Source: Prostheceraeus crozeri
Taxonomy: Eukaryota; Platyhelminthes; Polycladida; Euryleptidae
Assembly: GCA_907163375.1 (NCBI GenBank)
Contig: CAJQUW010011085.1
Location: 1 to 64,000, forward strand
Direction: 5' to 3'
DNA: 64,000 bases
Made by a program: the position numbers and the translations under genes. The notes beneath the pieces are model-generated. The model did no database searches. It worked only from the letters and a program-made list of their open reading frames with translations, and had not been told where the DNA came from. Below are positions 57,335-64,000 of the stretch, piece after piece; positions within the stretch are counted from its first letter, which is position 1, and every line of letters begins with the position of its first letter.

Positions 57335-57639
57335 AATTAAATTACCGAATCCCAATCATGATGCAAACACGAAGTATATGAAGTCTTTTTAGACTAAATA
57401 CATGTTAGGTGCGTGCTAGTTCATTTATTGTCCATCTTTGGATTGTAAGCTTTTTGAACTCGGGACATAAAGTTGACCAACCAGGTAGGAGCTGACCAAC
57501 CAATCCGGGAGATCCATGATAAATTATTGAAAGGAAAACCCATATTTTTACACCAACAAAAACATACACACACTCCTCTGTCTATCTAAAGTGAATGACA
57601 ACGATCTAGTAAATAAAAGTCACCAACACCCTTGATTCC

Positions 57640-57735
57640 CCGACCGCACCCGCCTGACCCAGAAATCGAACCGAAGTCTGCGTTGAAGCTATCTCACACT
57701 TTCTTCACTAGGCCGTCCGTAACGACGGCAACCGA
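57640..57735 (-). repeat. tRNA-derived SINE head
   Basis: On the minus strand ACGGCCTAGTGAAGAAAGTG (A-box-like, TGGCCTAGTGG in relatives) precedes CGGTTCGATTTCTGGG (B box). Spacing fits a tRNA-derived SINE; the head differs from the other SINEs here. Confidence 0.6.
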
Positions 57736-58599
57736 TCTCGCGTAGGGTTTTTTAGTCTAGAGCGGACACAATCCTATCCCAGCCAGTGTGCCATGGCAGC
57801 AAGCGACAGCGATTGATACAGATTTTCATGTCTCCTTAGCTTGTGTAATTGGCCAAGCACGAGCCTGCAGAAGTAGCTCGTATTAGGGATCATGCAGACC
57901 TCAACAGTCAGATTGCAGATAGGCCTGTCGAGTGAAAAGTACACATCCCTAACTCAATTTTTTCTGACAAAAACACTTCGTCAAGTGGAAATATCCGTTC
58001 GATTCTTCACGATCAAAATTTGCTGACTGTGAACGTTTAACGAGGTTCCCATGTTCTGGCTTGTCAGAATTCAGGCTTGAATTTGGATTGAGAAGTCATT
58101 ATTTCGGATTTCTCCATCTGTTTGATTCCACACTCCACAGTAAAATGCACGTGCTTCGATGGCTCTCGGCACACTTTAATCATGTGATGAAAATTAAAAA
58201 ATATCTGGATGTGCCCTCAGTCCGGTTGATCACTATTTACATAGAAATATCCTGGACCACAACGATGACGAAATAGACGCAAACTGGCAATCAGCATAAA
58301 GCAATTAATCAGAATAAGATGCTATGAACATTGAAAATGAATACGACAAGAAATGCGGTGAATAAGAATATGATAATGAAATAAAGAGAAATTTAAAATA
58401 AAGTCAAATTCAAGATAATCCTAAAAGCATTATGCAATTAAGCATTCAGCTGTGACGAGAACTAGGAGTAAATTGATTTAAACAATCATGAATAAGAGGA
58501 TTCCCAATGTTATTAATCTCAGCGCCAGTGTCACGGTAGCACACACACTCCTGATTCCCACGGATATACTGTGCAATGATTCTTTTATCTTGAATATGC

Positions 58600-59460
58600 A
58601 TTACTCTCCGTTCCAATTATTTTTACTGGAAAGACTGACTGATACTGTTTCTTGTGCACATGGATGTTCTGATACGGATGATCTAAAGCTTATCTTTTTC
58701 ACGTCATTCCAATGCTCCCTTGATCGAGTGCTCAAGCGTCTACCAGTTTCACCAATGTAATGCTGATGACAGTCACTGCAGTCGACATGATACAGTACAT
58801 TGCTCAATTGTCGTCATCCTTAGTTTTGACTTTGGTATGTTTCTCAGACTTCAAGCTGGTTTGAATACAGTTTTCAAATTGAATGAGCGGCAAATACGGG
58901 CAAGTTTGTAACTGACTCCTCTAATATAAGACAGAAAAACACTTAATATGAGCACTGCTGTTGCTACTGTCCATTTTAGGTACAGATGCATTATTTTCGA
59001 TTTTTTGCACAATGTTTCTCACATAATTTGATAGATATCCGTTAGATGTAAATAATTTTTTTGAAGGTAACAAATTTCCTTTTCGTAGTATTCACCATCA
59101 TAAATCTTCTTTGCTCGATGAACAAAGGATATCACTATTCTAGATTTGACGTGGGATGGATGGTATGAATCAAATTTGAGTAAAGCGTTTGCATTCGTTG
59201 GCTTGCGATAGATACCTGTTCGTAAGTTTTGTTCACATCTCACAATGCTAAGTCTAACATAGGGATCGCACCATTCTTTTCTATTTCAATGGTGAATTTG
59301 ATAGACGGATGTATACCATTCAGATGATCAAGGAATAAGTTTTCCTGTCCACTTTTCAATTTTACCAAGGTATCATCGCCTACAATTAAAAATTGATCTT
59401 GTTGCCCTTGCAAGACTATAGTTCTAGCTGTGACCGTCAGTACTGAAGAAAGTCATCTCT
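58600..59460 (-). pseudogene. Penelope-like element, RT end and GIY-YIG endonuclease
   Basis: Reading on the minus strand from about 59400: VGDDTLVKLKSGQENLFLDH (YVDD-type active-site region of Penelope reverse transcriptases), HPSIKFTIEIEKNGAIPMLD, then at 59019-59243 GIYRKPTNANALLKFDSYHP SH, the typical YRKPTHTxxYLHFxSxHP motif. At 58601-58807 follows NVLYHVDCSDCHQHYIGETG RRLSTR, a GIY-YIG endonuclease (YxVxC...YIGETGR). This order, RT then GIY-YIG, defines Penelope-like elements, which copy themselves through RNA and nick targets with the GIY-YIG domain. The copy is 5'-truncated and interrupted. Plus-strand frames at 58488-58911 are its antisense shadows. Confidence 0.88.
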
Positions 59461-59521
59461 TTACCCAAGCACGCAGACAAAGCAATTTATTTCTGTGGAT
59501 AGGTCATGCAATAATCTAGAG

Positions 59522-60553
59522 TAAAGATGAGTGATCCTACCCGAACCCGACCCGAAACCCGAAACCCGAATGCTCGGGTTCGGGTAAAGCAATTAAGAAG
59601 TCGGATCGGGTCAGGTAGGATTATCTCTTTTATCAAAAAACCGGAAAAAACCCGAAACCCGAACTCGGGTTTTTTGGGTTGGAGCATACAAATTTGAAAA
59701 ATGTTTAGAACTTTAAAAAATATGTTTCTGTGAAGTTAGTACTGTTTCATGTGTACCTGTAGTTTAATGAAATTTTTCAAGAAATTGTGGCTTATCACAT
59801 TATTCTCATTGTGAATTATTGATCTAATAAAATATTTTGCTCCTAAAACAACGAAAGATTATTATCAAATTCATTGAATATATTCTTGTGGTCTCAAAGG
59901 CCTCATTTTCATAATGACATGTAGATCGTGGCTCACAGGATGGACGGAAAGAAATTATATCTAATTTGAGATAAGCTTGACATAGGAACGGAAGCTTAAC
60001 TATACATCAAATATTACATAATTGAAATTTTAGCATCTATCTACAGAATTATGTTGTTGCATGTAGTGATGCAGTTCAGCTGCTCGGACCTTGACATCTT
60101 CATTTGAGAGTCAAAGTGTCTCAATCAGATTTTTGAAGGAGTATGCTGCTACACCTATAATATATCGCGAAGCAGTCGATTTTTTTGTAAAGATTCCGAA
60201 TTTTGTCATGTGTTATAGGTTATATCAATTTCGTGGGTAATTATGCTACTTATTTAGTAGTTGTTTGAATACTTTATTAGTCTAGAGAAAATAATATACT
60301 AACTACTACGTATTTTAATAAAATACTGAAATAATACTGCTAAGAAGATAGACTACCGCCCGGTATCATATTAGGATCAAGCATTAGCTTTATATATAGA
60401 AATGTTTATGATTTTTTTAATATAATCGGGTCGGGTTCTGGCACTCTTTGTCGGGTTTGGGTCAGACATTTGTACCCGACCCGACATCTGGTTTGGGTTG
60501 AAATTTTGTTCGACTCGGGTATCTGAATTTTTGGAACCCGACGCTCATCTTTA
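59522..60553. mobile_element. hAT-type element with CGGGT/ACCCG subterminal repeats, 1032 bp
   Basis: Left TAAAGATGAGTG and right, inverted, TAAAGATGAGCG; ATCTAGAG is duplicated exactly (59514-59521, 60554-60561). Arrays of ACCCGA/TCGGGT fill the inner margins on both sides (59540-59680 and 60425-60540). The interior has no transposase. Perfect target duplication suggests a fairly recent insertion. Confidence 0.93.
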
Positions 60554-60561
60554 ATCTAGAG

Positions 60562-61640
60562 CTTGTTGCTCTCCGCTTTTCAATGAGCAATTGCATATTC
60601 GTATCCCCCGTTATTGTTTAATATGGAAAGAGGTCAAAATGCAAAAGTCGCCTCCTTTAGAAATCTCAAATTTTCAATGTGACAATATGTGAGCAAGAAA
60701 ATGAATCTGACACAAGGTGAACGACCTTTCTCGAAGCAATTATTTGATGCATTGCCCGTCAAAATCGGTCTACTTTTAGAGAAGTTATAATGCCACAAAT
60801 TTATTGCATACTTTCTGCTTCTGTTCATTGTTAAAAAGTTGTCAGCATCATTTGCCGCTAACGAGTAAAGGGGACAAGTTTCACGCTTTCAGTATTCATG
60901 GTGTCTACTGTCAATGCATGCTTTGGTCTGCTGTGGACACCCAGATCAACGCGTTGACCCAAATAAGTTGCAAATTAAGTTTCTATTCGGTTCCGACTTC
61001 CGAATTCATCCTATTTATGTCATGATTACAGATTCCAAAATCCCTGAAAATTTTAGTTCCAGGATTGAGACGCGTAAACAGGCTATTGCTAAGCAGATAT
61101 GCATGTTAGTAACATGGAATACCGGGATATAGGATTAGTAGAGACTCGGAATCGCCAAACATCGGTTTACCCACAACATCAGGATTGACAAAACTTAAAG
61201 TATATTCCGCTCTAAACTCAAATTGATAAAGGTAGCTTTAATAGTAACAAGGAACAGATGCAAATTCCCGACTTGCACTTTCAATCTGCAAATTTCTGAA
61301 AGCTTGTGTTGGTAGAGTGGAGAGCCGGGATGATAGCCTGCCTACAAGATTCCCGACTCTTCTTGATCCCGCGATTACGAATGGCAATGTTTTCCCAGGA
61401 TTGAAATTGCCAAAATATAAATGATATTATATATATAATATATTATATTATATGTAATATGATAAGTATAGCAGCTGCATATAAGTAAAATACCCTGACG
61501 TGCGGTCGCATTCTCTATAGTCTACTACCTACTAATCAGAGCTACCTTGTAATTCCTTTGAATAAATTCTTGGATTGAAACAAATAGTTAAATCTCCTCC
61601 ACGTGGTCTATCGGTGCAGGACAAAATTTTTCTCGAAATA
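60562..61640. other. No gene; AT-rich microsatellite at 61426-61465
   Basis: A run of ATATT/ATTAT units lies near 61426-61465. CCCGACT-type phrases near 61270-61390 recall the preceding hAT family but do not form ends. No frame is protein-like. Confidence 0.4.
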
Positions 61641-62200
61641 TTGATAATGCTGACCATAATATGAATGTTTTCCTCAAGCCTTCTATCGATGGTCCGTATG
61701 ACTCTGTTCAATTCAGAAAATTAATGGATTTTCGTAGCAGTCATGTTGAAGCCTTTAAGGCGAAGCTACACTCGTTTAAATGGGAAACTTTGTATAGATC
61801 TGATAGTAATCTTCAAACGAAGTGTGACATGTTTTATGGTATTATTTCAAATGCGATGAAAAAAATTCCAATTACATATGAGGAAATGAGTCCAAGCGAC
61901 AAACCCTGGGTTACGCTGATACTTAAACATCTAATCAACGTCAAAACACGATGTTTATCGTTCGCGAAATTTTGGGCTATATCATCACTGTAAGCAAAAA
62001 GTTGAATTTGATATATCCAATGCGAAGAAAATATATGATCAATGTTAAGAAATTCAAAAAAATGGTATCTGGAATATTGTCAATCACACGTTAGAGAAAT
62101 CGACTGGAAGTAATGCAAATAATTCACGGTTTATTACTGATAAATTTGATACAGAACATCATCAACGCTTGAAAGCAGACGACAGAAGAGAAGTCTGAAG
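61640..62200 (+). pseudogene. LINE fragment, linker between endonuclease and reverse transcriptase
   Basis: The frame 61661-61993 reads VQFRKLMDFRSSHVEAFKAK, DSNLQTKCDMFYGIISNAMK and MSPSDKPWVTLILKHLINVK. This matches the stretch of CR1/Rex-type LINE ORF2 proteins that follows the endonuclease (FTDLRxSHVxxF, QTKCxxFYxxF, SxDKPWxTxxxKxLIN). After a frame change, CKQKVEFDISNAKKIYDQC and WNIVN continue the pattern. The endonuclease before it and the polymerase after it are absent from this strand. Dead, truncated copy. Confidence 0.75.
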
Positions 62201-62829
62201 TTCTTTAATCAGCTTCGAAATCCCGAAAATTGCATTAATTCTATTTTTCCATCTGTACTGTCAAGAAGTGGTCACGTTCAACTACAGGCCTGTGCGACAT
62301 CACGTCGGTCATCCTCTTTCATTCCTCGATGTTCCGTACTTTATAACAGACAGCTATCAAGAAAGTTACTTATTTGATGTATTACTCTTAACTTTGTGTT
62401 TGACTTCATTTTGAAATGCATGATTTTCAGTATTGATAAATAAACGTTTTTTATTTATTTCATTTATCTATCAATAGTAGCAGACTGACAGTATTTTGCA
62501 TTTGTTGAAAATTATGGAAGCATATTTAATTGAACGCAGTCGGTTTTCGAATTCTGACATCTGAGCAGCTGCTATAAGTCATTGAAATCCAAATAATTAA
62601 ATGTTCTAGTACCATAGTCTGCAAAATTTGCGAAAGAGGTATCGAATAGCCCCTCCCAATGTTTCTACTCCGACAGCTAGCGCGGTAGGCCTATATCCGG
62701 AGTAATTGAATGCTGATAACTAATACGGATCTCTGAGATTTCGGACAAAGTGAGTGTAAGACTCCTATTAAATAGCAGAAATTGTTCCACTTGCAATATT
62801 TTTGTTTTAAATCATCAAAATTACGAAAG

Positions 62830-62890
62830 TCATTGACTCTCAAAAATCACCGATTTTTGAAAAATGACCGGTAATTTTTTAGTCAATGAT
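62830..62890. repeat. Small inverted repeat
   Basis: TCATTGACTCTCAAAAATC faces GGTAATTTTTTAGTCAATGA, with an internal AAAAATCACCGATTTTT palindrome. Arms about 20 bp; possibly a minute MITE. Confidence 0.6.
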
Positions 62891-62997
62891 TACAGGTAAA
62901 TTTACAACATTAATTCATAGCATCACGCAACCTACTATGTTCCATGTGATCAAAAAATATCTGTCAGAATTGAGACATTGTGGTAGCGAGTATCAGA

Positions 62998-64000
62998 ATC
63001 AAACCAAAATCAAATCAAATCAAATAGGCGTTTATTTCATAACAGAATCAAATCATACCCTCCCTTTAAAGAGAATCGAGGAGTCTTGAATACATTTATG
63101 ATACAAGTGTTGCAATGAAGTAGCTGTGTAGAGTCACTGTTCAAAAATCAGAAGGTAAAGGGCATATTCACATTGGTCGGAGTTGATTCAAAGGTAGTCC
63201 AATAAAAACATTGTTCCATTGATGAAATCAGAAATCGAATGCAACCGCTTAGTGGCGAATCATAGATTTACAAGTATATCTAATTACAATTGCAAAATTT
63301 AAAATTGGTAGACACAGCATATTTTCAATGTCGCAAAGTACAACAAAGATAATATCAAAGATAATGCCAAGGTACCTGATGAAAAGGGATACAACTACAT
63401 TTAAAGCAACTGATGATTGTACAACATAGCTGGTGAAATCGCGATATACCATTTAGTTTGCGAGACTTTTCAAATGTGGCAAAATCAGACGGTGACTTCC
63501 ATCAGACACTTTTGGAATAAGATGATGTAGGACATGGTCGCTATTTTGTGGTGTAAAACGAAAAAGACACAGAGACAAAAGTTTTCTTCTGGAAAATATA
63601 TCCAGGAGATTACATTTATCACAAAAACGCACGTCGTAGCCATGAATGATGAGGAAAGATGTCTTGCGCATAGCTAGCAGTTTCGAATCTAATGTGGATC
63701 CAGCGTTCAAAAAGACCGGCGAAGTGTATTCCATTATAGAGCGAATAATGGAGTTGAACACAATTACCAATTGATCGTGATTTAGAACAGACTTTAGAAC
63801 ACGGAGAACAAAATTAATAGACGTTTTGAGACTTTAGAACCAATGTACTCAAAATGACTTGACCAAGTCAATTTGTTATTAAAAATAGCACCAAGAATTT
63901 TTGCATAAAAACGTTTTCGACATCAGAGACTGGTTGAACAGGGAGAGCAGAAAAATTAATGATCAAAGCTTTTGTTTTCGCATCTTTTACAATCATTTTA
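62998..64000 (-). mobile_element. LINE 3' end, with (ATTTG)n-type tail, continues past window
   Basis: On the minus strand the element enters at the window edge and ends near 63000 in AATAAACGCC followed by repeated TTTGA units, the short tandem tail typical of CR1/L2/Rex-type LINEs that lack poly(A). The coding end lies at about 63453. The tail is seen on the plus strand as AAATCAAATCAAATC near 63010. Confidence 0.75.
63453..64000 (-). pseudogene. LINE reverse-transcriptase C-terminal part
   Basis: The frame 63453-63770 reads VFNSIIRSIMEYTSPVFLNA, then SKLLAMRKTSFLIIHGYDVR and RRKLLSLCLFRFTPQNSDHV. This is the usual C-terminal section of CR1/jockey-type LINE proteins (LVxxxxRSxLEYxxPVW, LxxIQKRALxII, RRxxxxLxLF). 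Upstream in the window, in other frames, TKALIINFSALPV and SKRLLILF-like words fit the preceding thumb region with frame changes. The rest lies beyond the window. The strand is opposite to the LINE piece at 61640-62200; the two may belong to one family broken by a rearrangement, or be separate insertions. Confidence 0.75.

Larger units (their letters stand above)
55850..58590. other. No gene; two SINE heads and a small inverted repeat
   Basis: Outside the listed repeats at 56690-56900, 57209-57334 and 57640-57735 I see no supported feature. The 137-codon minus-strand frame at 56539-56952 runs straight through the SINE head and is chance. Confidence 0.4.

Noticed and set aside
59487-59687. Minus-strand frame with repeated FGFRV-type words
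   Set aside because: It is the translation of the ACCCGA/TCGGGT arrays of the hAT element at 59522-60553.

Overview
This is a window of invertebrate (metazoan) nuclear DNA, AT-rich and almost entirely made of mobile-element remains. I find no host protein gene that I can name. The mix of elements (a Polinton-like virus fossil, many Tc1/mariner and hAT DNA transposons, RTE-type and other LINEs, a Penelope-like element, tRNA-derived SINEs) fits a repeat-rich animal genome. I cannot place it more closely; the class of mariner transposases would suit an arthropod, but this is weak evidence.

Layout. 1-2945: fossil Polinton/adintovirus-like element (capsid-type tail, packaging ATPase, membrane-associated protein, tandem repeats). 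3220-4840: a candidate TTAA-flanked element and a first copy of a hAT MITE. 4981-12773: five Tc1/mariner-type elements or derivatives in close succession. 12.9-15 kb: a possible exon, a tRNA-like SINE and the antisense 3' end of an RTE-type LINE. 16351-21397: a decayed hAT element with two younger hAT elements inserted in it, each with its own perfect 8-bp target duplication. 22007-24359: a mariner element and a large foldback element. 24.4-40 kb: the emptiest part, with scattered element ends, one MITE, one SINE, a Tc1 scrap and a short ORF. 40044-43284: a hAT element, a duplicated segment, a tRNA-like SINE and a second copy of the TA-flanked MITE. 44561-44822: a near-perfect hairpin. 45956-48417: a hAT element that swallowed a LINE fragment and a small hAT MITE. 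50313-53014: the best preserved element, a 2.7-kb hAT (ZBED/SCAND3 type) with terminal inverted repeats, perfect target duplication and a transposase interrupted by one frameshift. 53387-55667: another mariner and the second hAT MITE copy. 56.7-60.6 kb: two SINEs, a Penelope-like remnant and a hAT element with CGGGT-type subterminal repeats. 61.6-64 kb: pieces of two LINEs in opposite orientation.

How the parts relate. No operon or pathway is present. The story is one of successive insertion: old hAT copies hosting younger ones, and non-autonomous derivatives (MITEs, foldbacks, deletion derivatives) probably mobilised by relatives elsewhere in the genome. The most informative signals are paired ends: seven hAT elements have recognisable 8-bp target duplications (four perfect), and the mariner elements have TA at their ends. 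The least explained signals are a TA-flanked family with GTCCGG ends, the 44.6-kb hairpin, and a mariner whose left end is an inverted copy of its right end.
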